From NCBI GenBank assembly GCA_945865925.1, contig CAMBFG010000004.1, positions 172,659-236,658 of the forward strand: a stretch of DNA of 64,000 nucleotides, given 5' to 3'. Positions 53,413 through 62,127 of the stretch are shown in pieces. Position 1 is the first letter of the stretch; each line of letters begins with the position of its first letter. The DNA comes from Dehalococcoides mccartyi (GTDB lineage Bacteria > Chloroflexota > Dehalococcoidia > UBA2979). Under the pieces are notes generated by a model, which saw only the letters and a program-made list of their open reading frames with translations, was not told where the DNA came from and made no database searches. A program made the position numbers and the translations under genes.

Positions 53413-54671
53413 GGGGCGACTCCCCCCGGCCGTTCCATCCAGCCCGCAGCGACGGCCTCGGCCTCGAGCGCCTCGGCGGTGGCGGCAACCTCGACGACCG
53501 GGATGGGCGCCGGGTCCACGTCCCACATGCGTGTGCTGGTCTTCACGATGTGGATGCGGTGGCCGCGTGCCCTCAGTCGGCGCAGCGTGTCCACGATGTC
53601 GGCGGGCAGCACCGCCGCCACCAGGACGATGGTGGCCCCCGCTGGGATCGAGTGGCGCGGGTCTTCGAGCGCCTCGGACATCTCACCAGTCGTGAACGAG
53701 GTGACCATCGCGAGGGCTTCGAGGACGCGGTTCAACTGGTCGGGCCGCCGGCCAGCGCCGATGTGGATGGTGCGGTCGGCGTCCGGGAACGATCCATTCG
53801 CGACCAGGCCGATCGACGCACCGGCGTCGGACGCCCACCGCGCGATCGAGGCCGCGACGGAGACACCACGCTCCAGTAGCACCGGGTCGGAGCCCTGCCA
53901 CGAGTGGTCGAACGTGGGGATGTTGAGCGCGATCACCATCGCCTGCGTGCGGCTCGGCTCGTACAACTTCGACTGCGTACGCCCGAGGCGTGCCGTCGCG
54001 TGCCAGTCGATGCGCTTCATCGGGTCACCGGGCAGGTAGTCGCGCACACCGACCACGCGGCTCGGGTCCTCGTAGATGCGGGAGCCACCTCGGTGGTCGC
54101 CGAAGGGGCGCGCACTGTCGAAGCCGAGGTCGCCGAGGGGGTAGGTATGCGGGTAGACCGTGATGCCATCGACGGGACGCCCAACCTCCTCCTCTCGCTC
54201 GAAGAAGCCGAACAGGTCGCCAGAGCGCAGGCGAGTGGGGCCCACGCGGAAGTAGCCACGGCGTACGGCGCGCAGTTCGAGCGGCCAGTCGAGGCGATCG
54301 TGCATGCCGAGGGCGGCGCCGCGCTGGAGCATCTGCGTGCCGGGCGTGCCGCCCGCGTGAGTGCGGACACCGGTCACCGGCATGCCACGCGGGAGCGACT
54401 CGCGCACCTCGATCCAGGGGACGGGGAGCGGCTTGCGGTTCTCCAGTGTGATGGTCATGGCGGTGCGCTCGCCGACGAACAGGCGATGCTCCGTGAGATG
54501 CCGTGCGTACACGACACGTTCGAGGCAGAGCCGCTTCCACAGCCGAGCGAGCGCGCCCGTGCCGAACAGCAGCGCCCCGATGATCACGAGGGCGGCGGAG
54601 CCCGACGAAAACCCGATCAGCCCAAGGACGGCCGAGGCCGGCAGCCACGACTCCGTGATGATCGACTTCAT
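53409..54671 (-). CDS. DUF58 (VWA-like) protein, membrane-anchored
   Basis: A 420-residue protein: two N-terminal helices (ASAVLGLIGFSSGSAALVIIGALL), then a beta-rich linker. The DUF58 signature is VRDYLPGDPMKRIDWHATARLG near residue 220, followed by a VWA-like region starting TQAMVIALNIPTFDHSW. The companion MoxR ATPase is directly upstream with ten bases between, and the DUF4129 gene overlaps downstream. MoxR/DUF58 pairs likely act as chaperones for metal loading or assembly of extracytoplasmic proteins. Confidence 0.85.
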   Translation of the reverse strand: MKSIITESWLPASAVLGLIGFSSGSAALVIIGALLFGTGALARLWKRLCLERVVYARHLTEHRLFVGERTAMTITLENRKPLPVPWIEVRESLPRGMPVTGVRTHAGGTPGTQMLQRGAALGMHDRLDWPLELRAVRRGYFRVGPTRLRSGDLFGFFEREEEVGRPVDGITVYPHTYPLGDLGFDSARPFGDHRGGSRIYEDPSRVVGVRDYLPGDPMKRIDWHATARLGRTQSKLYEPSRTQAMVIALNIPTFDHSWQGSDPVLLERGVSVAASIARWASDAGASIGLVANGSFPDADRTIHIGAGRRPDQLNRVLEALAMVTSFTTGEMSEALEDPRHSIPAGATIVLVAAVLPADIVDTLRRLRARGHRIHIVKTSTRMWDVDPAPIPVVEVAATAEALEAEAVAAGWMERPGGVAP

Positions 54672-54681
54672 GGCGGGAGAC

Positions 54682-55659
54682 CTACGCCGGGTCGGCCACG
54701 GGGACGGGGGTGTCGCGCAGGATCTCGTCCAGCACATCGTCCGCCGTGCGGCCTCGAAGGCGCGTGTTGCTGGAGAGCAGCAGTCGATGTGCCAGTACCG
54801 GCTGCGCGAGGATCTTGACGTCATCCGGGCGCACGTAGTCGCGGCCGTCGATGGCGGCGCGGGCACGGGCGGCACGGAACAGCGCCAGCGAGGCGCGCGG
54901 GCTCGCGCCGAGCTCGAACGCGCCGTGCGCGCGTGTCGCCCGCACGATGGCTACGGCGTACTCCGCCACGTCGTCGTTCACGTGGATGTGGGGGAGCGCC
55001 TCACCGAGCGCGACGAGGTCGGTGCCGGAGACCACCGGCCGCACATCCGACAGCGGCGAACGACCCTCGAAGCGGCGGAGGATGGCGACCTCGTTCTCCT
55101 CGGTCGGGTAACCGACCTTCAAGCGGACGAGGAAGCGGTCGAGTTGGGCCTCGGGCAGCGGGAATGTGCCCTCGAGTTCGATCGGGTTCTGCGTGGCCAG
55201 CACGACGAACGGCGAGGGAAGGATGCGCGACTCGCCATCGATGGTGACGGTGCGCTCCTCCATCGCTTCGAGGAGGGCGGACTGGGTGCGCGGAGTCGCG
55301 CGGTTGATCTCGTCCGCAAGGACCACGTTGGCTTCGATCGGGCCGGGGCGGAACTCAAACCGCCCGCTGCCCTGCGAGTAGTAGTTGAGGCCGAGGACGT
55401 CGGCGGGCATCAGGTCGGGGGTGAACTGGATGCGGCGGAACGTCCCGCCGATCGAAGCGGCGAAGGAGCGCGCCATGAGAGTCTTGCCGGTGCCGGGGAC
55501 ATCCTCCAGCAGCACATGCCCACCCGCGAGGAGCGCGATGAGGACGAGGTCCACCGCCTGCTCCGCGCCCACCACCACCTGGCCCACGCTTGCGCGGAGG
55601 CGCTCGGCGGCCTGCTGAATCGTCGCGGCGGCGGTAGCGCCGTCTCGCGTTGCGGTCAT
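54682..55659 (-). CDS. MoxR-type AAA ATPase
   Basis: A 325-residue ATPase. The Walker A loop is EDVPGTGKT at 52-60, Walker B in VVLADEINRA near 115 and sensor 1 in VLATQNPIELEG. An Arg finger region (LPEAQLDRFLVRLKVGYP) and a C-terminal lid end it. MoxR proteins act as ATP-driven chaperones with VWA/DUF58 partners, which here follow ten bases later. First gene of a three-gene unit; the promoter region is shared with the divergent DinB-like gene. Confidence 0.92.
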   Translation of the reverse strand: MTATRDGATAAATIQQAAERLRASVGQVVVGAEQAVDLVLIALLAGGHVLLEDVPGTGKTLMARSFAASIGGTFRRIQFTPDLMPADVLGLNYYSQGSGRFEFRPGPIEANVVLADEINRATPRTQSALLEAMEERTVTIDGESRILPSPFVVLATQNPIELEGTFPLPEAQLDRFLVRLKVGYPTEENEVAILRRFEGRSPLSDVRPVVSGTDLVALGEALPHIHVNDDVAEYAVAIVRATRAHGAFELGASPRASLALFRAARARAAIDGRDYVRPDDVKILAQPVLAHRLLLSSNTRLRGRTADDVLDEILRDTPVPVADPA

Positions 55660-55737
55660 CGAAGCCTCCTCGGGGCTGGTGGTGCCCGGCACGATAGCAG
55701 AGGCGTGCCCGGCGGATAGCCGTCCCCCCGCGACCGG

Positions 55738-55743
55738 TACAAT
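55738..55743 (+). promoter_or_regulatory. TACAAT box seven bases before a start codon
   Basis: TACAAT ends seven bases before the ATG of the DinB-like gene, so transcription would begin at or within a base of the start codon, giving a leaderless mRNA. The -35 sequence is poor. Confidence 0.4.
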
Positions 55744-55749
55744 GAGCGC

Positions 55750-56235
55750 ATGAGCGACGACGAGACCCGAGCCGCAGCACTGGCGCGCGAATGGCGTGAG
55801 GTCCGAGGCGTACTCCTCGGCCTCGCGGAGCAGTTGCCGGAGACGCGCCTGGGGAAAGCCACGGAGCGCGCCGGGTGGACTGTCCGCCACGAACTCGCGC
55901 ACCTCGCCGTCCTCGACCGCGACATTACGCATGTCTTCGAGCGCGCGGCCGCAACTGCCACCGAGGCCTTCGACGAGGCGCGGGACGCCATCGTGCTGCG
56001 CCGGATGCGCGGCCAAGCGATGTTCGCCGCGCAGGAACTCCGGCTCACCCCGCTCCGCGCCCACCTCGCCGAGGCGGGGGAGCGAGCCGCCACCGCCATC
56101 GAGGCACAGGCAGGACTGCTCGGGCGTCCCGTCCGGCTGGCCGGCCGCGAGGCCGCGACGGTCGCGGAGCACCTCGACCACGCGCTCGCGCGAGCGCGGG
56201 AGAGCGTGGCGGCGCTGCGCGAAGCGATCAAGTAG
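55750..56235 (+). CDS. DinB/MDMPI-like four-helix-bundle protein
   Basis: A 161-residue helical protein. The GWTVRHELAHLAVLDRDI segment, with a His-x3-His-like HELAH...D pattern near residue 45-57, is the usual metal site of DinB/maleylpyruvate-isomerase N-terminal domains. The remaining helices are Ala/Arg/Glu-rich, and AEHLDHALARARESV gives another His pair. Members use mycothiol, bacillithiol or unknown thiols. Substrate not known. The start ATG at 55750 follows a TACAAT box immediately. Confidence 0.7.
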   Translation: MSDDETRAAALAREWREVRGVLLGLAEQLPETRLGKATERAGWTVRHELAHLAVLDRDITHVFERAAATATEAFDEARDAIVLRRMRGQAMFAAQELRLTPLRAHLAEAGERAATAIEAQAGLLGRPVRLAGREAATVAEHLDHALARARESVAALREAIK

Positions 56236-56292
56236 GGCGTGCTGGCCTCTGATAACCTCTGCCCTCTCGGTAGCAGGAGCGGAGCGCGCCCC

Positions 56293-57753
56293 GTGACGTC
56301 CGACAACCCGACCAACCTGACGTTCGACCGTCTCGCGATCGCGCGCGTCACCGTGCCCAAGCAAAAGCCCGCCGACCGCGTCAAGAACTTCGACGAGACC
56401 TACCTCTCGTTAAACCTCGACGTCGCGATCGTCGAGGCAATGCGCTGCATCGACTGCCCCTCCGCGCCGTGCATGGAGGCGTGCCCCGTCCACAATGACA
56501 TCCCCGCCGCACTCAAGCGGCTGGAGGATGGCGACATCCTGGGCGCAGCCGCGAAGTTCCGCGAGACTTCGACGTTGCCGGAGATGTGCGGTCGCCTCTG
56601 CCCGCAGGAGTCGCTGTGTGAGGGCGCGTGCGTTGTCGGGTTCGCGATCCGGCCGGACGGCACCTCGCAGCCCCCGGTGGCGATCGGGCGGCTTGAGTCC
56701 TTCATCACGGACAACCAGCGGAAGATGACCGGCGGCTTCCCCGTGCAGATGCGTCTGCCCTCGACCGGCTGCCAGGTCGCGATCGTTGGCAGCGGGCCGG
56801 CCGGCCTGACCGTCGCCGAGGAACTGCAGATCCGCGGCCACAACTGCACCGTCTACGACCTGTGGCCCGAGGCCGGCGGTGTGCTCCGCTACGGCATCCC
56901 CTCGTTCAAGATGAGCAAGGAGATCCTCGAGGAGAAACTCCAGTCGCTCCGCGACATGGGGATCTCGTTCGTCCAGAACACTCGCATCGGCAAGGACGTC
57001 AGCCTCGAGGAACTGCACGACCGCGACGGCTTCGATGTGGTCTTCGTTGGCACGGGCGCGGGCGTCGGCAACGCGCTCCGCGTCCCCGGTGAGGAACTCG
57101 CGAACGTCTACCAGGCAACCGACTTCCTCGTGCGCGGCAACCTGTCGCCGGAAGAACTGCCCGAGGACAAGCGCGAGCGCCCCTACGTCGGGCAGCACGT
57201 CGTGGTCGTCGGTGGCGGGGACACCTCGATGGACTGCGTGCGCACGGCGATCCGGCTCGGCGCCGCCCACGTGACCTGCGTCTACCGCCGCACCGAGGCC
57301 GAGATGCTGGGCCGCGCCGAGGAGCGCACCCACGCCCGCGAGGAGGGCGTCGTCTTCTCCTACCTCACGACCCCGACGAAGTTCATGGGCAACGACCGAG
57401 GCGAAGCCGCCGCGGTCGAACTGATCAAGATGGAACTGTCAGAACCGGACGAATCCGGCCGCCGTCGCCCCGTGACGATCCTCGGCTCCGAGTACACGAT
57501 CCCCGCGGACGCCATCGTCATCGCCATCGGCTACAACGCTGACCAGGAGTTCGCCGACGACGCCCCGATCGAGACCGACCGCTGGGGCCTCGTGAAGGTG
57601 GACACGCGCACCGGCCAGACGAACATCCCGTACATCTTCGCCGGCGGTGACGTGGTGAACGGCGCCGACCTCGTCGTCACCGCCATCCGCGACGGCAAGC
57701 GCGCCGCGACCTGGGTCCACCAGTACCTCAGCGGGTTACGCGCGAAGAAGTAG
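56293..57753 (+). CDS. GltD-like Fe-S flavoprotein (NAD(P)H oxidoreductase)
   Basis: A 486-residue protein. The N-terminal helical domain has two Fe-S Cys groups: C52, C55, C60, C64 and C99, C103, C109, C113. An FAD motif follows (GSGPAG at 166-171) and a second nucleotide motif VVVVGGGDTSMD near 314. This is the GltD/PreT layout that passes electrons from NAD(P)H to partner enzymes such as GltB-like FMN proteins or dihydropyrimidine dehydrogenase. A GltB-like gene is 27 kb away. GTG start at 56293. Confidence 0.88.
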   Translation: MTSDNPTNLTFDRLAIARVTVPKQKPADRVKNFDETYLSLNLDVAIVEAMRCIDCPSAPCMEACPVHNDIPAALKRLEDGDILGAAAKFRETSTLPEMCGRLCPQESLCEGACVVGFAIRPDGTSQPPVAIGRLESFITDNQRKMTGGFPVQMRLPSTGCQVAIVGSGPAGLTVAEELQIRGHNCTVYDLWPEAGGVLRYGIPSFKMSKEILEEKLQSLRDMGISFVQNTRIGKDVSLEELHDRDGFDVVFVGTGAGVGNALRVPGEELANVYQATDFLVRGNLSPEELPEDKRERPYVGQHVVVVGGGDTSMDCVRTAIRLGAAHVTCVYRRTEAEMLGRAEERTHAREEGVVFSYLTTPTKFMGNDRGEAAAVELIKMELSEPDESGRRRPVTILGSEYTIPADAIVIAIGYNADQEFADDAPIETDRWGLVKVDTRTGQTNIPYIFAGGDVVNGADLVVTAIRDGKRAATWVHQYLSGLRAKK

Positions 57754-57756
57754 TCC

Positions 57757-58437
57757 CTACCTCGTCGCGGCGGCCTGCTGGATGGCGTGCGCCGTCCAGT
57801 AGTGGTGCGTCTTCGCCACCACCGTGATCACCGACTTCACTTCGTCCTTCAGGGTGAACGAGGGGGAGGCGGGGACCAGCAGACGCTCCTCGTCGAACTT
57901 CGCTTCGACGTTTTCGAGGATGATCGTGGCACACATCCACGCGGCCATCGCGCGCGAGCGGCAGGTGATCGTGAGCCAGCCGGGGTCGGCGTCGTCCGCC
58001 TCAGAGTAGAGGCCGCTGGTCATCCAGATCCCGCGGCGGATCTCGTCGACGGCGTCGAAGCCCTCGGTCGCGGGGACGTCGGGTGCGGCGGCTTCGAGGA
58101 CTGAGTCTGAGCCGCGGTGCGGGGGGCCACCGTAGAGGGCGAGTTCGCAGAAGCCTTCCCACATCGAGCGCCAGTCCGGGCGGCCGTCCGGCTGGTACAC
58201 GAAGTCGGCGGACGACATCGTGGCGGCCTGAGGCGGAGCGGGGGCTAGCACCTCGATCGGGGGGTCCGAGGGCGACGGCTCGGCGCCCATGCGCGCCGCC
58301 AGCAGCGACTCCGGCCGCGCGAAGACGAACTCGACTGGCTCTTCCAGGAAGGTCGCGAAGGAAGTCGCGAGTTCGCGGCAGTCCTGGATGCGCTCGAACG
58401 GCACGGTGTTTTCGACGACGATGAGCATGCGTGACAC
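57757..58437 (-). CDS. Conserved protein of unknown function
   Basis: A 226-residue soluble protein: MLIVVENTVPFERIQDC at the start, a Pro-rich linker at about 50-75, then a conserved-looking block DWRSMWEGFCELALYGGPPHR. The C-terminal segment ENVEAKFDEERLLVPASPSF and VKSVITVVAKTHHYWTAHA follows. An actinobacterial/cyanobacterial family with the last block comes to mind, but I cannot name it with certainty. The product has no membrane helix or signal. GTG at 58437 is the start; ATG at 58428 is close. It is convergent with the GltD-like gene and divergent from the FmdB-like gene. Confidence 0.65.
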   Translation of the reverse strand: MSRMLIVVENTVPFERIQDCRELATSFATFLEEPVEFVFARPESLLAARMGAEPSPSDPPIEVLAPAPPQAATMSSADFVYQPDGRPDWRSMWEGFCELALYGGPPHRGSDSVLEAAAPDVPATEGFDAVDEIRRGIWMTSGLYSEADDADPGWLTITCRSRAMAAWMCATIILENVEAKFDEERLLVPASPSFTLKDEVKSVITVVAKTHHYWTAHAIQQAAATR

Positions 58438-58481
58438 GGGCGGCCTCCGAGGGCGCTGACGGGCGTCCGAGCCCGCCTCCC

Positions 58482-58487
58482 TACAAT
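58482..58487 (+). promoter_or_regulatory. TACAAT box before the FmdB-like gene
   Basis: TACAAT 49 bases before the ATG at 58536. Together with similar boxes at 20292 and 55738 it suggests TACAAT is a common -10 here. Confidence 0.35.
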
Positions 58488-58535
58488 GGCCGTTCCTGCG
58501 ACTCCTCGCAAGACGATCCAGCGGATACGGACTCG

Positions 58536-58832
58536 ATGCCGATCTACGCCTACCGCTGCCCCGCCTGCCAGGCCGACTTCGAGGTCTCGCGTCGCCTCGC
58601 GGACCGCACCGCGCCCGCCTTCTGCCCGGCGGACGGCGCCGAGGGCAAGCGGCTGCTCACGGTACCGAACGTGGGCGGCCTCGCTGCCGACCCGGCTGCA
58701 GGGCCGAGGATGCCCCAGCCCGGCGACGTCCGCGCCAACAAGTGGAACCACTTTGGACATAGTCATTCAGGTGGCGGTTCGCACTCGCACGGGGCACCGC
58801 CGTCACCACCAGCCGCGCCGCCCTCGACCTGA
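58536..58832 (+). CDS. FmdB-like zinc-ribbon regulator with a His-rich tail
   Basis: A 98-residue protein. The FmdB ribbon start is IYAYRCPACQADFEVSRR with the first Cys-x2-Cys. The second pair, normally CPxC, reads FCPADGAEG and has only one Cys. The C-terminal 35 residues are His/Ser/Gly/Pro-rich (HFGHSHSGGGSHSHGAPP), able to bind metals such as Ni or Zn. FmdB proteins are thought to regulate formamidase or other genes, mostly unproven. CinA follows 84 bases later. Confidence 0.78.
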   Translation: MPIYAYRCPACQADFEVSRRLADRTAPAFCPADGAEGKRLLTVPNVGGLAADPAAGPRMPQPGDVRANKWNHFGHSHSGGGSHSHGAPPSPPAAPPST

Positions 58833-58916
58833 CCGGGGCGCCATCGGGTCATGCGGCCACGCGCGGTATCCTCCGGCCGTAGGCCTCGAAGTGTCGAGGC
58901 TGGCGAGGGGGCGGGG

Positions 58917-60158
58917 ATGCGCGCGGAAGTCCTGAGCATCGGCACCGAGATCATGTTCGGTGAGATCACCGACACGAACGCCGCATTCATTGCGGGCCAA
59001 CTGCCGCAGTACGGCGTCGACCTGCTCTACGTCTCGCAGACGGGCGATAACCCGACGCGCATGCGCGAACTGTTCGACCGCGCGTGGAGCCGCTCCGACT
59101 ACATCTTCGTCACAGGCGGCCTCGGTCCCACGGAGGACGACATCACGCGCGAGATGATCGGGGAGATGCTCGGCGAGACGCTCGCCATCGACCCGGAGCA
59201 GGAGCGCGTCCTGCGCGCGCGCATGGAGGCCAATGGCCGCCGCATGCCCGAGCGCAACATCAAGCAGGCGATGCTCATCCCCTCCGCACGCGCCCTCCCC
59301 AACCCTCGAGGTACCGCACCCGGCTGGTGGGTAGAGCGTGACCGCAAGGTGATCATCGTCATGCCCGGCCCGCCCGCGGAGATGAACCGCATGTGGGAAC
59401 ACGAGGTGGCACCAGAACTCGAGCGGCGCGCCGACTCGATCCTCGTGAGCCGCACGCTGAAGACGACCGGCCTCGGCGAGAGCGCCGTGGACGAGATGCT
59501 GTCGCCGCTGCTGAAGGGCACCAACCCCAGCATCGGCATCTACCACCGCGGCGACGGTGTCCACGCACGCATCGCCGCGAAGGCGACCACCCGCGCCGAG
59601 GCGCAGCGGCTCATCGATCCCGTCGAGGCGCAGGCACGCGAGATCCTCGGTCGCAACATCTGGGGTATCGACGACGAGTCGCTGCCGGCAGCCGTCGGGA
59701 ACATGCTGCGCGAGCAGGGCCTCACGATCGCGCTGATGGAGAGCGCCACCGGCGGAGCCATCGCCAGCGCGATCACCGACATCGATGGCTCGTCCGACTA
59801 CTTCAAGGGATCGCTCGTCACCTACGCGACCGAGGCGAAGCACGCCAACGGCGTTCCGGTCGAGGTGACCACCACCCACGGTGTGATCTCGCGCGAGACC
59901 GCCGAAGCGATGGCGAGCGCCGCACGCACGCGCCTCGGCGCCTCGCTGGGCCTTGGCATCACCGGCATCGCCGGCGGCAGCGAAGTCGAGGGCCAGCCCC
60001 CCGGCACGATGCACATCGCGCTGACCGATGGCGAGCACACGGAGTACAGCCTGACCCGCTACTACCAGGGCCGCGACGCCGCGAAGAAGCGCGCCGTCCT
60101 CAATGCCCTCACCCTCGTCCGCAACTTCCTCATGGCCCGCGCCTCTGAGGGCAAGTAG
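58917..60158 (+). CDS. cinA: CinA family nicotinamide-nucleotide amidase
   Basis: A 413-residue CinA. The N-terminal MoCF-like domain is RAEVLSIGTEIMFGEITDTN and YIFVTGGLGPTEDDITRE. The C-terminal deamidase has IALMESATGGAIAS and GLGITGIAGGSE. It deamidates NMN to nicotinate mononucleotide and hydrolyses ADP-ribose; the competence role is historical. ATG at 58917 with GAGGGGGCGGGG ahead. Confidence 0.94.
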   Translation: MRAEVLSIGTEIMFGEITDTNAAFIAGQLPQYGVDLLYVSQTGDNPTRMRELFDRAWSRSDYIFVTGGLGPTEDDITREMIGEMLGETLAIDPEQERVLRARMEANGRRMPERNIKQAMLIPSARALPNPRGTAPGWWVERDRKVIIVMPGPPAEMNRMWEHEVAPELERRADSILVSRTLKTTGLGESAVDEMLSPLLKGTNPSIGIYHRGDGVHARIAAKATTRAEAQRLIDPVEAQAREILGRNIWGIDDESLPAAVGNMLREQGLTIALMESATGGAIASAITDIDGSSDYFKGSLVTYATEAKHANGVPVEVTTTHGVISRETAEAMASAARTRLGASLGLGITGIAGGSEVEGQPPGTMHIALTDGEHTEYSLTRYYQGRDAAKKRAVLNALTLVRNFLMARASEGK

Positions 60159-60185
60159 GCACAGGCGAGTAGACCGGAGCCACCG

Positions 60186-60815
60186 TTGGATCTCGTACTT
60201 CGCGAGGGCTGGCACCGCCCGTCCGGCGATATGCCGCTCTGGCGCTACCTCGATGTCACTCGGCTGGCGCTACTGCTCTCCGACAAGGAAATCTACTTCA
60301 GCCGCCTCGCCTTTCTCGCAGGCCTCGATCCGCGTGCGGCCGTTGAGGTCACGGACACGACGTACATCTCGAACTGGCACCAGGCGCCCACGGAGTCGAT
60401 GGCGCGATGGGACGCCTACGCGGCGCGCGGCGCGTACGTCGCGCTGAAGACTCCCCTCGACCGCATCCAGTACGCCCTCAAAGACGTCGACACCGAGGTC
60501 ACCGCCGGGAAGGTCGTCTACCGCGACTTCACGCTCTCCGGCGCACCGGTTGACCGCACCGACCTCGATGGCGCCCTGCTGTACAGCCGCCCCGCGCTCG
60601 CCCACGAGCAGGAGGTACGCCTGTACGTGACGCAGCCGCCGAAGCAGAAGCGCGCGGGCCTCGGCGTCCGCGTGGACGTCTCGGACCTACTGGACGAGAT
60701 CATCATCTCCCCGCGCGCCGACCTCGCCACCCTCCGCGCCGTGCGCGCCCTCGGCACCACGTATGCGTCGAGGGTGCCCGTGCGGCCGAGCGCCCTCCTC
60801 GACCCCGCGAGGTAG
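60186..60815 (+). CDS. DUF2971-like protein
   Basis: A 209-residue protein. LWRYLDVTRLALLLSDKEIYFSRL opens as DUF2971 does, then TYISNWHQAPTESMARWDAYAA, KVVYRDF and AHEQEVRLYV follow. The segment usually between SRL and the WH motif is shortened. Such proteins are often near phage or TA genes, and their function is unknown. TTG start at 60186 with GGAG eight bases before; an ATG occurs 45 bases further. 27 bases after cinA. Confidence 0.65.
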   Translation: MDLVLREGWHRPSGDMPLWRYLDVTRLALLLSDKEIYFSRLAFLAGLDPRAAVEVTDTTYISNWHQAPTESMARWDAYAARGAYVALKTPLDRIQYALKDVDTEVTAGKVVYRDFTLSGAPVDRTDLDGALLYSRPALAHEQEVRLYVTQPPKQKRAGLGVRVDVSDLLDEIIISPRADLATLRAVRALGTTYASRVPVRPSALLDPAR

Positions 60816-60824
60816 TAGGTGCAG

Positions 60825-60855
60825 CAAGAGGCCGCGCTTGGAGCGCGGCCTCTTG
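60825..60855. terminator. Bidirectional terminator
   Basis: CAAGAGGCCGCGCT, loop TGG, AGCGCGGCCTCTTG: a 14-base-pair perfect stem followed by TCTTGTCC. It lies between the convergent DUF2971-like and LLM genes. Confidence 0.8.
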
Positions 60856-60885
60856 TCTTGTCCCACGACCGCGTCGTAGCCGAGG

Positions 60886-61920
60886 CTAGACCTCGCCGAC
60901 CGACGGGATGCTCTTCAACTCCTGGATGATCTCGCGGATCTGCGCCTCTTCGTCGGGGTTCTTGGGGTCGCCCGCCGCGAATGAGATCTGCGTGTTGATG
61001 CCCGCGTACTTTTCGCGCATCTTGGCCGGCAACTCGTCCCACGTACCGATCACGCAGAACTCTTCCATCATGTCGTCGGTGATGACCCCGACCATGTCGT
61101 CCCACTTGCCCTCGACCGAGAGCCGGTGCAACTGCGCCGCCTCGTCGTCCCAGCCGTGTGTCGACATCACCCGCCCGTACGAACGTGTGGAGGCGTAGAA
61201 CGAGATCTGGCGCCGCGACCGCTCCTTCGCCGCCGCAACCTCCTGCTCGTTCCGCCCGGTCACGATGAAGCCGCCGCCGCGGATCTGCAGGTCCTTCGGC
61301 TGCTTCCCAGCGCGACGCGCGCCCTCGTGTACTGCCGGGATCAACACTTCCTTGATGTACTTGAACGTGCTGAAGCCGTGGATCGCGATGCCGTCGCACA
61401 CCTCGCCTGCGAGCCGCGCGTTGAACGGGTTCACCGCCGCGATCACGATCGGGATCTTCGGGTGCTCGATCGGGCCCGGGTTGAAGAACGGGCTCGTCAA
61501 CTTGTACTGGTAGTTCTCGCTCTCGAAGTTCGGCTTCGTGCCGTTCTGCCACGAGTCCCACACGGCGCGCACCATGTTCACGTAGTCACGCATGTGCGGG
61601 CCCGGTGCCACCCACGGCACGCTGAACCGGCGCTCGTTGTGGCCCTTCACCTGCGTCCCGAGGCCGAGCACGAACCGCCCGTCCGAGAACTTCTGCATGT
61701 CCCACGCCATATTCGCTGTGACGTACGGCGAACGCGGGAATGCGATCGCGAGCGAGCTGAAGTGCATCCGCTCGGTGTGCTCCATGCCGATCAGCAGCGG
61801 GAGGAACGGGTCGTGCTGCGTCTCGCCGGTGCTGGCGATGTCGTATCCGAGGCCCTCGAGTTGTCGCGCTCGCTCCCCGGCGGTCTTGAGGTCATTCGTC
61901 AGCCCTGCCCCTACGTCCAT
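60886..61920 (-). CDS. F420-type luciferase-like monooxygenase (LLM family)
   Basis: A 344-residue TIM-barrel protein. It has GLGYDIASTGETQHDPFLPLLIG near residue 24, AIAFPRSPYVTANMAWDMQ, RFVLGLGTQVKGHNERRF, and later IPIVIAAVNPFNARLAGEVCDGIAIHGF. This layout fits TIGR03617-like F420-dependent oxidoreductases more than FMN/bacterial luciferases. Substrate is unknown. Start ATG at 61920 (MDVGAG). It diverges from the MarR gene. Confidence 0.85.
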   Translation of the reverse strand: MDVGAGLTNDLKTAGERARQLEGLGYDIASTGETQHDPFLPLLIGMEHTERMHFSSLAIAFPRSPYVTANMAWDMQKFSDGRFVLGLGTQVKGHNERRFSVPWVAPGPHMRDYVNMVRAVWDSWQNGTKPNFESENYQYKLTSPFFNPGPIEHPKIPIVIAAVNPFNARLAGEVCDGIAIHGFSTFKYIKEVLIPAVHEGARRAGKQPKDLQIRGGGFIVTGRNEQEVAAAKERSRRQISFYASTRSYGRVMSTHGWDDEAAQLHRLSVEGKWDDMVGVITDDMMEEFCVIGTWDELPAKMREKYAGINTQISFAAGDPKNPDEEAQIREIIQELKSIPSVGEV

Positions 61921-62062
61921 CGACCCAATCCTCTCCCCGGCCGCAGGGGTCCCCCGATTGAGGGCTTCGTCCCGCGCGCTCGCCCCCGCTGTGAGCGGAG
62001 TCCGCCGCGGATGGTACCCGCGGAAGCCGGAGATAGGAAACGGGGTAACTATGGCGGGTGAA

Positions 62063-62097
62063 ATACTCACGCGATTCAGTATGTCGTGCGGTAGAAT
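62063..62097. promoter_or_regulatory. Candidate promoter/operator of the marR-like gene
   Basis: ATACT (62063-62067) and AGTAT (62078-62082) frame a 20-base element. TAGAAT (62092-62097) is a plausible -10, putting transcription near 62104 and the TTG start at 62128. The element would cover the -35 region, as expected for self-repression by a MarR protein, and could also serve the divergent LLM gene. Confidence 0.35.
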
Positions 62098-62127
62098 CCC
62101 CCCGGAACCCGTGTGACAGGAGACCTA

